In this document: one piece after another, positions 29,314 to 37,214 of the stretch
Layout of the letters: each line of letters starts with the position of its first letter
How positions within the stretch are numbered: position 1 is the first letter of the stretch
Assembly: GCF_043194295.1 (NCBI RefSeq)
Contig: NZ_JBAFVK010000005.1
Strand: one strand, 5' to 3'
Length of the DNA stretch: 64,000 nt
Origin: Xanthobacter autotrophicus
Lineage (GTDB): Bacteria; Pseudomonadota; Alphaproteobacteria; Rhizobiales; Xanthobacteraceae
Notes under the pieces: model-generated
The model's input: the letters and a program-made list of their open reading frames with translations, nothing else
Database searches by the model: none
Told to the model about the DNA's origin: nothing
Translations under genes and position numbers: made by a program

Positions 29314-29787
29314 TCAGGCGGTGGTGAAGCGCGGCGTGATGACGATGTCCGCGCGCACGGAATGGGCGATGAAGCATTCCTCGTGCGCCCTGTGATGGAT
29401 GGCCTCCACATCTGCCGCGGTGGGCAGCTTGTCGCCGGAGAAGACCATTACGGGCGTGAGGGTGATGCGGGAGATGAAGAGCTTGCCCTTCTCGTTGGGC
29501 GTCATCTCGCCCACGGCGGCATCCTCGTAGCTGTCCACGCGGAAGCCGCCGCGTCGGGCGAAATCCAGAGCGAACAGCATGTGGCAGCTGGCGGCCGAGG
29601 CTACCAGCGCCTCTTCCGGGTCCACCGCGTCCTCACGGGAGAGCGGCACGCGCACGGAGGACGGCGCCGACGAGCCGGGCACTTCGAGGCCGTCGAAGGC
29701 CCAGACATGGGCGCGAGCATAGCGCCCATCGGTGAAGACGGCATCGCCCCGCGCCCAGCGTATGGTCGCTTTGTGGTCGCTCGCCAT
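29314..29787 (-). CDS. OsmC-family protein inside the gcv operon
   Basis: This 157-residue OsmC-family protein is a small alpha/beta fold enzyme of the thiol peroxidase group acting on organic hydroperoxides. Both expected cysteines are present, in ASCHMLFAL and HEECFIAHSV, with the Glu/Arg environment in the N-terminal half. It starts two bases after the gcvH stop, so it must be translated from the gcv mRNA. It has no recognised part in glycine cleavage; it might protect the lipoyl or dihydrolipoyl partners from peroxide, which is speculation. Codon use is like that of its neighbours. Confidence 0.88.
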   Translation of the reverse strand: MASDHKATIRWARGDAVFTDGRYARAHVWAFDGLEVPGSSAPSSVRVPLSREDAVDPEEALVASAASCHMLFALDFARRGGFRVDSYEDAAVGEMTPNEKGKLFISRITLTPVMVFSGDKLPTAADVEAIHHRAHEECFIAHSVRADIVITPRFTTA

Positions 29788-29789
29788 GG

Positions 29790-30167
29790 TCAGGCCAGGG
29801 TGTCCAGGAAGTCCTTGTAGGCGTGCTCGTTCAAAAGCTCGTCCAGCTCGGCGGGGTTGGAGAGCTTCAGCTTCATGAACCAGCCCTTGCCCTCCGGAGC
29901 CTCGTTGACGAGGCCGGGGGCGCCTTCCAGCTCGCTGTTGACCTCCACCACCTCGCCGGAGAGCGGGGCGTAGACCTCGCTCGCCGCCTTCACGCTCTCC
30001 ACCACGGCGGCCTCGCCGCCCTTCGTCACGACCTTGCCGATCTCCGGCAGCTCGACGAACACCACGTCGCCCAGCTGCTGCTGGGCGTAGTCGGAGATGC
30101 CCACTACGGCCACGTCGCCCTCGACGCGCACATATTCGTGGTCCTTCGTGTAGCGCACGCTCGTCAT
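29790..30167 (-). CDS. gcvH: Glycine cleavage system H protein
   Basis: This 125-residue lipoyl carrier shuttles the aminomethyl group between P, T and L proteins. The lipoylated lysine is K60 in VVESVKAASEVYAP. Length and fold (SVRYTKDHEYVRVEGDVAVV) are fully typical. It lies three bases after the gcvT stop. The L protein (dihydrolipoyl dehydrogenase) is not in the window. Confidence 0.97.
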   Translation of the reverse strand: MTSVRYTKDHEYVRVEGDVAVVGISDYAQQQLGDVVFVELPEIGKVVTKGGEAAVVESVKAASEVYAPLSGEVVEVNSELEGAPGLVNEAPEGKGWFMKLKLSNPAELDELLNEHAYKDFLDTLA

Positions 30168-30170
30168 GGA

Positions 30171-31316
30171 TCAGGCCCCAGTTTTAGGTTTGCGCGCATA
30201 GCGCGTCGGCACGAACGGGAGGGATGCGACGGTGGCCGCCAGGGCCTTGCCGCGCACCAGGATGTCGAGGCGGGTGCCGGGCGCCGACAGGGCCGGCGGC
30301 ACATAGCCCATGGCGATGGGGGCACCGAGCGTCGGCGCGAAGCCGCCGGAGGTGACGCGCCCCACCACGGCGCCATCGGATGCGATCTCGGCCCCCTCGC
30401 GGGCCGGGGCGCGACCCTCAAGCCTCAGCCCCACCCGGACGCGGGCCGGGCCTTGCGTCAGCTCGTCCTGGATGCGCGCGGCGCCGGGAAAGCCGCCCTC
30501 GCTGCGTCGCCGCTTCTGGATGGACCAGTTCAGCACCGCCTCGATGGGGGAGGTGGACAGGTCGATGTCGTGGCCATAGAGGCAGAGCCCGGCCTCCAGG
30601 CGCAGGCTGTCGCGGGCGCCGAGGCCGATGGCCTTCACCTCCGGCTCGGCGAGCAGGGCGGCCCAGAGCAGGGGGGCGCTTTCGTTCTCAACCGAGATTT
30701 CAAAGCCGTCCTCACCGGTATAGCCGGAGCGGGAGACCTCCACCGGGATGCCGTCGAAATCCGTGGGGATGGACGTCATGAAGTCCAGCGCCGTCGCCTG
30801 CGGGCAGTGGCGAGCCATCACGGCCGCTGCCTCAGGCCCCTGCAGGGCGAGCAGCGCGCGTTCCGGGCGCTCGATGAGGGTGACGCCCGCCGGCAGGTGG
30901 GCCGCGATGTGGGCGAAATCGCCAACCTTGCAGGCGGCGTTGACCACGAGGATGAGGGTGCCGTCCCATTCCGGCGCCAGCGGCCGCGTCACCATGAAGT
31001 CGTCGATGATGCCGCCGTCCTCAGCCAGCAACTGGGAATAGCGCTGCTGGCCGGGGGAGAGGTTCAGAAAATCCGCCGGGGCGAGGGCTTCGAGGGCGCG
31101 GGCGGTGGTGGCGTGGTCGGGCCCCTTCAGCAGGGCCTGGCCCATGTGGGAGACATCGAACAGCCCGGCATGGATGCGGGCCCAGCCGTGCTCCGCGAGG
31201 ATGCCATCGGGATATTGCACCGGCATCTGGTAGCCGGCGAAGGGCACCATGCGCGCGCCGAGGGCGCGATGGGCAGAGAACAGCGGGGTTTCGAGCAGAG
31301 GCTCGGAATGATCCAA
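30171..31316 (-). CDS. gcvT: Glycine cleavage system T protein (aminomethyltransferase)
   Basis: This 381-residue tetrahydrofolate-dependent aminomethyltransferase releases ammonia and makes methylene-THF from the H-protein intermediate. Family markers are GARMVPFAGYQMPVQY, GLFDVSHMGQ, SRSGYTGEDGFEI and GLGARDSLRLEAGLCLYG. I propose the TTG at 31316 (MDHSEPLLETPLFSAHRALG) as start, because GGGAG lies five bases upstream and it gives family length. An in-frame ATG at 31376 would add 20 residues lacking similarity. First gene after the glycine riboswitch, so expression should rise with glycine. Confidence 0.93.
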   Translation of the reverse strand: MDHSEPLLETPLFSAHRALGARMVPFAGYQMPVQYPDGILAEHGWARIHAGLFDVSHMGQALLKGPDHATTARALEALAPADFLNLSPGQQRYSQLLAEDGGIIDDFMVTRPLAPEWDGTLILVVNAACKVGDFAHIAAHLPAGVTLIERPERALLALQGPEAAAVMARHCPQATALDFMTSIPTDFDGIPVEVSRSGYTGEDGFEISVENESAPLLWAALLAEPEVKAIGLGARDSLRLEAGLCLYGHDIDLSTSPIEAVLNWSIQKRRRSEGGFPGAARIQDELTQGPARVRVGLRLEGRAPAREGAEIASDGAVVGRVTSGGFAPTLGAPIAMGYVPPALSAPGTRLDILVRGKALAATVASLPFVPTRYARKPKTGA

Positions 31317-31420
31317 GGGGGACTCCCGGACGACAGCGCCAATTTCCGGACCGGTCCCTGCGCCACGACACATCACGTCGTCGCGACACAGACGCGGGTC
31401 CGCGCGGCGCCCCCTCTGTC

Positions 31421-31622
31421 TTAGGACCTGAGAGATTTCACCGCGCCTCGTGGAAGGGCACGGCTTACTCCTTCGGTGAGCGCCAGGGACGCGCGCTGCC
31501 GCGCAGCACCCGCGCTGCTTTCCAGAGTTTCGTCCCCCTGCGGTCCTTTGGCCTGAGCGGTTCCGGGGCGGTTGCGCCTTCGGCGCCGGCGTACCTTGCG
31601 GCCGCCGGTCTCTCCCGCAGGG
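31421..31622 (-). promoter_or_regulatory. Tandem glycine riboswitch of the gcv operon
   Basis: Read on the minus strand, two aptamers appear in order. The first has GCGGGAGAGACCGG, GGCGCCGAAGG with GCAA, and the CTCAGGCCAAAGGACC end. The second has ACTCTGGAAAGC, the CACCGAAGGAG core and an AATCTCTCAGGTCC end. These are the hallmark blocks of the cooperative tandem glycine riboswitch, and it directly precedes gcvT, as in many bacteria. About 105 bases separate it from the proposed TTG start and would hold the expression platform. Confidence 0.95.
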
Positions 31623-31663
31623 ATCGTCCGATCACGCCCAAGCCGAAGCCTGGGCGTGCGTGC

Positions 31664-31691
31664 AGCATAAGCCAATAGCGACGGGCGTCAA
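31664..31691 (-). promoter_or_regulatory. Sigma-70-type promoter of the gcv operon
   Basis: On the minus strand TTGACG (31691-31686) and TATGCT (31669-31664) are separated by 16 bases, about 40 bases ahead of the first aptamer. It is a good match to the housekeeping consensus. The -35 lies at the edge of a 15-base tandem duplication (31693-31722). Confidence 0.65.
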
Positions 31692-31717
31692 CGCGCCCAA
31701 CCTCAACGCGCCCAACC

Positions 31718-32635
31718 TCAACGCGGTGGCGGCGAGAAGGTGCTGGTGGAGGGCGGCGCCTCGAAGCCACCGGTGGAGGGGGCCGGCGTCAGGGTGCCGC
31801 TGCTGCCGGGCGGCGGGCCGAACACGTCGCCCTGGGGGGCGCCGCTGGTGGCGGCCGGCTTCTTGGCGGGGGTGGCCGCCGGCGCTTCGGAGGTGTCTGC
31901 AGCCGGCTTGGGTCTGGGCTTCGGCTTGGCGCCCGGAGCGGGCTTGCGCTCCTTCACCTCGCTCCCCTGCGGGTCGAAGCCCACATAGATCACGTGGCGC
32001 TCCATCTCCCCCGGCTTCAGCAGCGGGAAGGCAATCTGTTCCTCCACCACGGTGAAGGCGGCGTGGCCCGGATCGGCGGGCACGTCCACGGCCACGTTGA
32101 AGAATTTGGTGGTGATGGTCTTGGGGGACGGCCCCTCCTGCACCACGGCGATGCGGATCGGCACCTTGACCTGGCCGGACGTGCCCTTCTCGCCCATCAG
32201 GACGCGGCCCTCGATGCCGACGCGGACCATCATGGTGCCGCCGGAGATCGAGCATTCCCGGGCGAGGCGGCCGAGCGTGCCCTGGTAGCGCAGGCCGCCG
32301 CCGGCGGTGACCTGCCAGGAGCCGGCGCCGGTGCGCACGGTCACCGGCGGGCAGTCATAGGTCAGAGCTTCGGGGCCGGTGCCCACCACGAGGGCGTCGG
32401 TGGTGGCGCTGTTGACCACGCCGGCGGAGGAGGTGCCGGTGCGGGCGACGCCGGTGTCCTGCGCGCCGAACGCGCCGTCCAGCCCCTCGCCCCCGGCGCA
32501 GCCGGCGAGTGCCATGGCGAGCAGCGCCGGCAGCGCGAGCTGAGGCAGGCGCGAAAAGCGGCGGGCGCGCGCGCCATCCGCCGCGCGAGTGTCCGCAGCC
32601 GTTCCGTATGCACCGGCCAATTGTGCGCGCACCAT
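31718..32635 (-). CDS. Predicted lipoprotein with Pro/Lys-rich tail
   Basis: This is a protein of about 305 residues of unknown function. A hydrophobic stretch ends in a lipobox (LLAMALAGC), so it is probably anchored to a membrane after lipidation. The central region (about residues 85-220) contains beta-rich sequence with ECSISGGTMMVRVGIEGRVL and a segment resembling conserved hypothetical envelope proteins. The last 80 residues are Pro/Ala/Lys-rich and low complexity. I chose the ATG at 32635, nine bases after GGAG; an ATG at 32641 is an alternative. The stop codon falls within a 15-base tandem duplication. Confidence 0.7.
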   Translation of the reverse strand: MVRAQLAGAYGTAADTRAADGARARRFSRLPQLALPALLAMALAGCAGGEGLDGAFGAQDTGVARTGTSSAGVVNSATTDALVVGTGPEALTYDCPPVTVRTGAGSWQVTAGGGLRYQGTLGRLARECSISGGTMMVRVGIEGRVLMGEKGTSGQVKVPIRIAVVQEGPSPKTITTKFFNVAVDVPADPGHAAFTVVEEQIAFPLLKPGEMERHVIYVGFDPQGSEVKERKPAPGAKPKPRPKPAADTSEAPAATPAKKPAATSGAPQGDVFGPPPGSSGTLTPAPSTGGFEAPPSTSTFSPPPR

Positions 32636-32839
32636 GTCCATCAACTCCGTGGGCGCCCCCGATCAGATTGCCTTATAGCAAAGGGGGCAAGGGCTCGGGA
32701 ACCGCCCCCCGGCGTTTCAGGCGGGTGCGACCGGTTCTCGTGCGGATTAAGGTTACCCAGCGAACCCGTCCGCCGCGGCTGGGCGGATCGCACGGCGACC
32801 GGATGCCGGGAAGTCCCGGCATCCCTGCCACCACGAAGG

Positions 32840-34213
32840 CTAGCCGCCCAGGCCCACCGGCTTGCCCACCACCACAACGAGGGCGTCGCGGGCGGTGGCG
32901 AGGCGCGCCGCCACGCGCTTCAGGTCGTCGAGGGTGACAGCGCCGATGAGGGCGTTGCGCCGGTCCACATAATCGATGCCCAACTCGTCCAATTGGATCT
33001 GGAGCAACTGCCCGGCCACCTTGGAGGAGGTGTCGAAGCGCAGGGCATAGCTCCCCACCAGATAGCTCTTGGCTTCGTCCAGCTCGGTCTGGCTCGGCCC
33101 GTCCTTCAGGATCTTGCGGAACTCGTCGGTGATGATGGCGATGGATTCACCCGCCCGCTCGTTCTTGGTGGCGGTGCCGGCGAACCACAGGCCAGTATGG
33201 CCGAGGGCCACCTGGTAGGAATAGACCGAATAGGCCAGCCCGCGGGCCTCGCGTACTTCCTTGAACAGGCGCGAGGAAAACGCACTACCGCCGAGGATGT
33301 GGTTGAGCACGAAGGCCGGGATGAAGTCGGGGTCGCGCCGCTCCAGGCCGCCGGTGCCCATCACCACCACCGACTGGGACACGTCGAGGGGGATGACCTC
33401 CACGGTGCCGATCTTCTGCGGTTCCACCTGGGGCACGGGGACCAGCGTGGCGGTGGCCGGCAGGGTGCCGAACACGGCGTCGAGCCGCTTGCCCAGTTCC
33501 TCCGCGCTGATGTCGCCCACCACGGCCACCCGCAGGTTGGAACGGGCGATGGCGCGCTTGGCGAAGCCGGCGATGTCGTCGCGGCTGATGCGGGCGACGG
33601 TCTCCAGCGTGCCGTCCACCGGCCGGCCATAGGGATGGTCCGGGAAGGCAAGGGCGAACCAGCGGTCGTTGGCAATGGCGTTGGGCTCGGTGGACCGGCG
33701 GCGCAACATGGCCATCTGCGAGGCGCGGATGCGTTCCACCGCTTCGCTGTCGAAGCGCGGCGAACTGACCGCGAGGCGCATCAGGTCGAACGCCTTTTCC
33801 CGGTTCTCCGACAAGGTGCGCAGGGAGCCGCGGATCTCGTCGCGGCCGGCATCGAAATGCAGCTCCACCGCGTGGTCGGCGAGGGCGGTCTGGAAGGCGG
33901 CGGCGTCCAGGGAGCCGGCGCCCTCGTCCAAAAGGGAGGCGGTGAGATTGGCGAGGCCGGGCAGCTCCTTGCCGTCCTGGGAGGCGCCGCCGATGAAGGC
34001 GAATTCCACGGCGATCAGGGGCAGGGTGGTGTCATGCACCAGCCACGCCTTGATGCCGCCGGGGCTCGTCACCTCGGTGATGCGGCTCGACTGGGACTGG
34101 GCCGCGGTGGCGGAAAGAAGGGAAAGGGCCATGGTTACCATCGCAAAGAGGAGACGACCGGCGCGCATGGCGCTGCCGGTCCGGTCGGAAAGGGGGGCGG
34201 GGCCAGCCCTCAC
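32840..34213 (-). CDS. M16 peptidase-family protein, non-catalytic partner
   Basis: This 457-residue M16 (insulinase/MPP) family protein has a signal-like N-terminus (LLFAMVTMALSLLSATAAQS). The zinc motif HxxEH is missing: the corresponding position reads around GLANLTASLLDEGAG. The C-terminal Arg/Tyr substrate loop (SRLFKEVREARGLAYSVYSY) is kept. That is the pattern of the alpha-type partner in a heterodimeric M16B protease. The GTG start at 34213 overlaps the stop of the catalytic gene (GTGA), so the pair is coupled; an internal ATG at 34168 is an alternative start. Confidence 0.88.
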   Translation of the reverse strand: MRAGPAPLSDRTGSAMRAGRLLFAMVTMALSLLSATAAQSQSSRITEVTSPGGIKAWLVHDTTLPLIAVEFAFIGGASQDGKELPGLANLTASLLDEGAGSLDAAAFQTALADHAVELHFDAGRDEIRGSLRTLSENREKAFDLMRLAVSSPRFDSEAVERIRASQMAMLRRRSTEPNAIANDRWFALAFPDHPYGRPVDGTLETVARISRDDIAGFAKRAIARSNLRVAVVGDISAEELGKRLDAVFGTLPATATLVPVPQVEPQKIGTVEVIPLDVSQSVVVMGTGGLERRDPDFIPAFVLNHILGGSAFSSRLFKEVREARGLAYSVYSYQVALGHTGLWFAGTATKNERAGESIAIITDEFRKILKDGPSQTELDEAKSYLVGSYALRFDTSSKVAGQLLQIQLDELGIDYVDRRNALIGAVTLDDLKRVAARLATARDALVVVVGKPVGLGG

Positions 34214-35595
34214 GAGCGGTCGTCCTTCTTGGTTTCGCTTTTCGGGGCGGCGTCCTTTTTCGGTTCGGCCTGCTTCAGGTAGCCGGTGACAGCGCGATCG
34301 GTTATCAGATACCGGCGCGCGGCATCCTTCACCTGCTCGGCGGTTACCGCCTTGATGCGATCGGGCCAGGCCCGCACATCGTCGGCCGACATGCCGGTGG
34401 CCCAGGAGGCGCCATAGATGCGGGCGAGGGTGGCCTGGTTGTCCTGCGAATAGATGGTGTCGGCGGTGAGCCTGGTCTTGGCGCGGGCCAGTTCCAGGTC
34501 GTCCACGCCCTTCTCCTGCAACTCGGCGATCACCGCGTCCACGGCCGCCTCAAGGTCCTCCAGGCTCACGCCGGGGCGGGGCGAGGCGTAGGTGACGAAG
34601 CGGGTCGCATCATATGCGGTGCTTTGATACCATGAGCCGGAACCCGCGGCGATGCCCTTCTCGGCCACCAGGGTGCGATAGAGGCGGCTGGTCTGGCCGC
34701 CGCCGAGGATCTGGCCGAGCACTTCCAGCGCCTCGGCCTCGCCGGGCTGGGCGGTGCGGGAGGAGGGCACCAGGTAGGAGCGCTGCAGGCTGGGCTGGGC
34801 CACGCGCGGGTCGGACAGCGCCACCCGGCGGTGGGCCTGGGGCTCGGGCTCCTGCGGCCGGTTGCGGGGCGGGGTGTCGGCGCGGGCCACCTTGCCGTAG
34901 GTCTTCTCGGCGAGGGTGCGGACCGCCTCCGGGTCCACGTCGCCGGCCACCACCAGCAGCGCATTATTGGGCGCGTAATAGCGGCGGTAGAAGGCGAGGG
35001 CGTCTTCGCGGTTCAGCCCCTTGATCTCGTGTTCCCAGCCGATGATGGGGTGCTGGTAGGGGTGATTCATGTAGGTGGTGGCCTGCAGCACCTCGGAGAG
35101 GCGCGCGCCGGGATCGTTGTCGGTGCGCATGCGGCGCTCTTCCAGCACCACGTCGCGCTCGGGCAGCACCACTTCGTCGGAGAGCTTGAGGCCGGTCATG
35201 CGGTCAGCCTCGAAGCCCATCACCTTTTCCAGGTGCTCCTTGGCGACACGCTGGAAATAGGCGGTGTAGTCCTGCGAGGTGAAGGCATTTTCCTGGCCGC
35301 CGAGACGCGCCACCTCGGCCGAGAACTGGCCTTGCGGGTGGGCGTCGGTGCCCTTGAACATCAGGTGCTCGAGGAAATGGGCGATGCCGGACTTGCCGGC
35401 CTGCTCGTCGGCCGATCCCACCTTGTACCAAACCATATGGGTCACCACCGGGGTGCGGTGGTCGGGGATGACCATGACCTGAAGGCCGTTGTCGAGCTGG
35501 AACTGGGCAACTTCCGGCCCCGCCGCGTCAGCAATGCGGGGGGCGGCTGTGGCCGCGGTGGCGGCGAGAATAGCAATCATGGTGAGGCGGCTCAT
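34210..35595 (-). CDS. M16 zinc peptidase, catalytic subunit
   Basis: This 461-residue secreted M16B peptidase has signal peptide MSRLTMIAILAATAATAAP and the catalytic inverted zinc motif HFLEH in IAHFLEHLMFKG. The third ligand Glu lies about 75 residues later. The C-terminal half retains the second M16 domain and a Lys/Asp-rich tail (KKDAAPKSETKKDDRS). I chose the ATG at 35595 because the hydrophobic signal then begins directly; the ATG at 35619 is possible. With the following non-catalytic protein it probably forms a periplasmic peptidase complex of the PqqL/YmxG type. Confidence 0.9.
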   Translation of the reverse strand: MSRLTMIAILAATAATAAPRIADAAGPEVAQFQLDNGLQVMVIPDHRTPVVTHMVWYKVGSADEQAGKSGIAHFLEHLMFKGTDAHPQGQFSAEVARLGGQENAFTSQDYTAYFQRVAKEHLEKVMGFEADRMTGLKLSDEVVLPERDVVLEERRMRTDNDPGARLSEVLQATTYMNHPYQHPIIGWEHEIKGLNREDALAFYRRYYAPNNALLVVAGDVDPEAVRTLAEKTYGKVARADTPPRNRPQEPEPQAHRRVALSDPRVAQPSLQRSYLVPSSRTAQPGEAEALEVLGQILGGGQTSRLYRTLVAEKGIAAGSGSWYQSTAYDATRFVTYASPRPGVSLEDLEAAVDAVIAELQEKGVDDLELARAKTRLTADTIYSQDNQATLARIYGASWATGMSADDVRAWPDRIKAVTAEQVKDAARRYLITDRAVTGYLKQAEPKKDAAPKSETKKDDRS

Positions 35596-35749
35596 GAACA
35601 CGTGGCGATCTTCCGTCATTCGACGCGCCGAACGACGGGCACGTCAAGGAAAGATAGGAAGCCGGGCGCGGACGCAAAGGCGGCGCCCGTCAAGATCGCC
35701 CCGCCTGGTGGATCGACCGAAACCGGTGGTCCCCATCCGCTTTGAAAAG

Positions 35750-35766
35750 TTGATCCACCAGATCAA
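35750..35766. repeat. TTGATC-CACCA-GATCAA inverted repeat in the gap before the M16 genes
   Basis: The 236-bp gap 35596-35831 contains a 6-bp inverted repeat with a 5-base spacer. It sits in a longer stretch (about 35706-35822) rich in TGGATC/GGTCC motifs that looks like a degenerate palindromic intergenic element. No protein is evident. It could be the promoter region of the M16 pair. Confidence 0.4.
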
Positions 35767-35831
35767 AGTCTTGTGGTCCGACCGGGACGGATGAGTTCCA
35801 TCTGTTCCGGTCGAACCACACGGCTGGTGCG

Positions 35832-36587
35832 TCACTGGCGATCAAACAGGGTCGGGAGCTTGAAGGTCTCTTTCTTCGGCTCCACCACGCCGTAGGGGGC
35901 GTTGGGGGCCGGCGTCTGGTAGCCCGGCGGGGGCTGGATCAGGTTCTCGCGCTCCGGCTCGCCGTTGAAGGAGAGCTGTTCCTGCTTGCCGCCCAGGCCG
36001 CCCATCCAGCTGGTGAATCCGAGCTGGGACGGCAGCAGAACGTCGCGCTTGGATTCCGCCCCGACGGGCTCGGTCGGCGAGGACGAGTTGCCGAGGTTCT
36101 TGTGCTTGCCGCCCTTCAGCTCGGACGGCAGCAGCGGCCGGCCCGGATCGTCGCGCACGATGGGGGTCTTGGATGTCTCCGCCTCGCGCTTGCGGCGCTG
36201 GACGTCGGGATCCTTCGGCCAGTTGGGATGGGCGTCCGCCGCGCTCGCCTGGGGCGGGGGCAGGATTTCCGGCACCTTGGGCGGCACCACCAGGGGCGCG
36301 CGCTCGCGATAGTCGATCTCGGGCTTGGGCTCCTCGTCCTTCAGGCCGAGGAGCTGCATGGTGCTCTCCATCAGGCTGGAAGACCCGTCGAAGGTCTGGG
36401 CGGCTGCCGGCCGGTGGGCCACCGTGGTGAGGAGGCCCGCGCCCAGCAGGGCCGCAGCCAGAAGGCGGGCATGCCGCAACAGCGTCCGCGCGCCATCACC
36501 GGCGGGAGTGGAAAGAGAGAAGGCGGAAGGATCGCCTGCGGCCCGCTCGGCGGCGATGCCGCGTGAAAAATTCGGGCTCACGTGCAT
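35832..36587 (-). CDS. Secreted proline-rich protein of unknown function
   Basis: This 251-residue protein has a signal peptide (LLAAALLGAGLLTTVAHRPAAAQ) and a mature part that is polar and Pro-rich without a recognisable domain. Features include DYRERAPLVVPPKVPEILPP, PNWPKDPDVQRRKRE, and a C-terminal block GPPPGYQTPAPNAPYGVVEP-like. The ATG at 36587 follows AGGAAC; the open frame extends 25 codons upstream. Its place between lspA and the M16 pair, all on one strand, is an arrangement I associate with Hyphomicrobiales. Function unknown, likely envelope-related. Confidence 0.75.
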   Translation of the reverse strand: MHVSPNFSRGIAAERAAGDPSAFSLSTPAGDGARTLLRHARLLAAALLGAGLLTTVAHRPAAAQTFDGSSSLMESTMQLLGLKDEEPKPEIDYRERAPLVVPPKVPEILPPPQASAADAHPNWPKDPDVQRRKREAETSKTPIVRDDPGRPLLPSELKGGKHKNLGNSSSPTEPVGAESKRDVLLPSQLGFTSWMGGLGGKQEQLSFNGEPERENLIQPPPGYQTPAPNAPYGVVEPKKETFKLPTLFDRQ

Positions 36588-36673
36588 GGTTCCTGTTCCC
36601 CGATGTCCTGTTTCCCCGAGGTCCCTGGCGGCCTTTCTGAACTGGCTTTCAGAACTGGCCATCGAGCCCGCGC

Positions 36674-37207
36674 TCAGCCTCGCTCACGCTCGGCTTCGGA
36701 TTTCGACGCCATTGGCGAGACCGAGGGCGGCGATTTTGAGGCGCGACCTAAAAACGCATCATAAAGAAGCAGCCCCACCCCCACAACCACGGCCACGTCG
36801 GCCAGGTTGAACACGTACCACCGGTAGCCCATGGCATGGAGCGAGACGAAGTCGAACACCGCGCCATAGACCACCCGGTCCACCGCATTGCCGATGGCGC
36901 CGCCGATGAGGAGGCCGAGGGAGAAAGCCTCCAGCCGCCCCCGCGATCGCGTCAGCCAGACCGTGAAGAGCAGGGCGGCGGCCACCTTGATGGCTACCAG
37001 CACCCAGCGCCCGGTCTCGCCCTGCGGGAACAGGCCGTAGCTGATGCCGCTGTTCCACAGCGCCACGAAATCAACCCCCGGCGCCACCGGGTGGAGGGGA
37101 TCCACCCACTGGCGCGACCAGGAAAGGACAAGGCTCTTGGTCGCCTGGTCCGCCACCAGGACGAGGACCGCGACGAAAAGGCCGAAGAGGATGTGGCGTC
37201 GGCCCAT
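36674..37207 (-). CDS. lspA: Lipoprotein signal peptidase (signal peptidase II)
   Basis: This 177-residue four-span inner-membrane aspartyl protease cleaves prolipoproteins. Motifs are ADQATKSLVL, VALWNSGISYGLF with the conserved Asn, IGGAIGNAVDRVVYGAVFDF with the first catalytic Asp, and FNLADVAVVVG with the second. I chose the ATG at 37207, with GAGG five bases before it; a GTG six bases earlier is also in frame. It lies seven bases after ileS, the common ileS-lspA coupling. Confidence 0.94.
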   Translation of the reverse strand: MGRRHILFGLFVAVLVLVADQATKSLVLSWSRQWVDPLHPVAPGVDFVALWNSGISYGLFPQGETGRWVLVAIKVAAALLFTVWLTRSRGRLEAFSLGLLIGGAIGNAVDRVVYGAVFDFVSLHAMGYRWYVFNLADVAVVVGVGLLLYDAFLGRASKSPPSVSPMASKSEAERERG

Positions 37208-37214
37208 CGTCACC

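Noticed and set aside
31633..31657. CACGCCCA...TGGGCGTG hairpin between gcv promoter and riboswitch
   Set aside because: Considered as terminator of the upstream lipoprotein gene, but it lies downstream of the gcv promoter and lacks a T-run, so termination there is unlikely.
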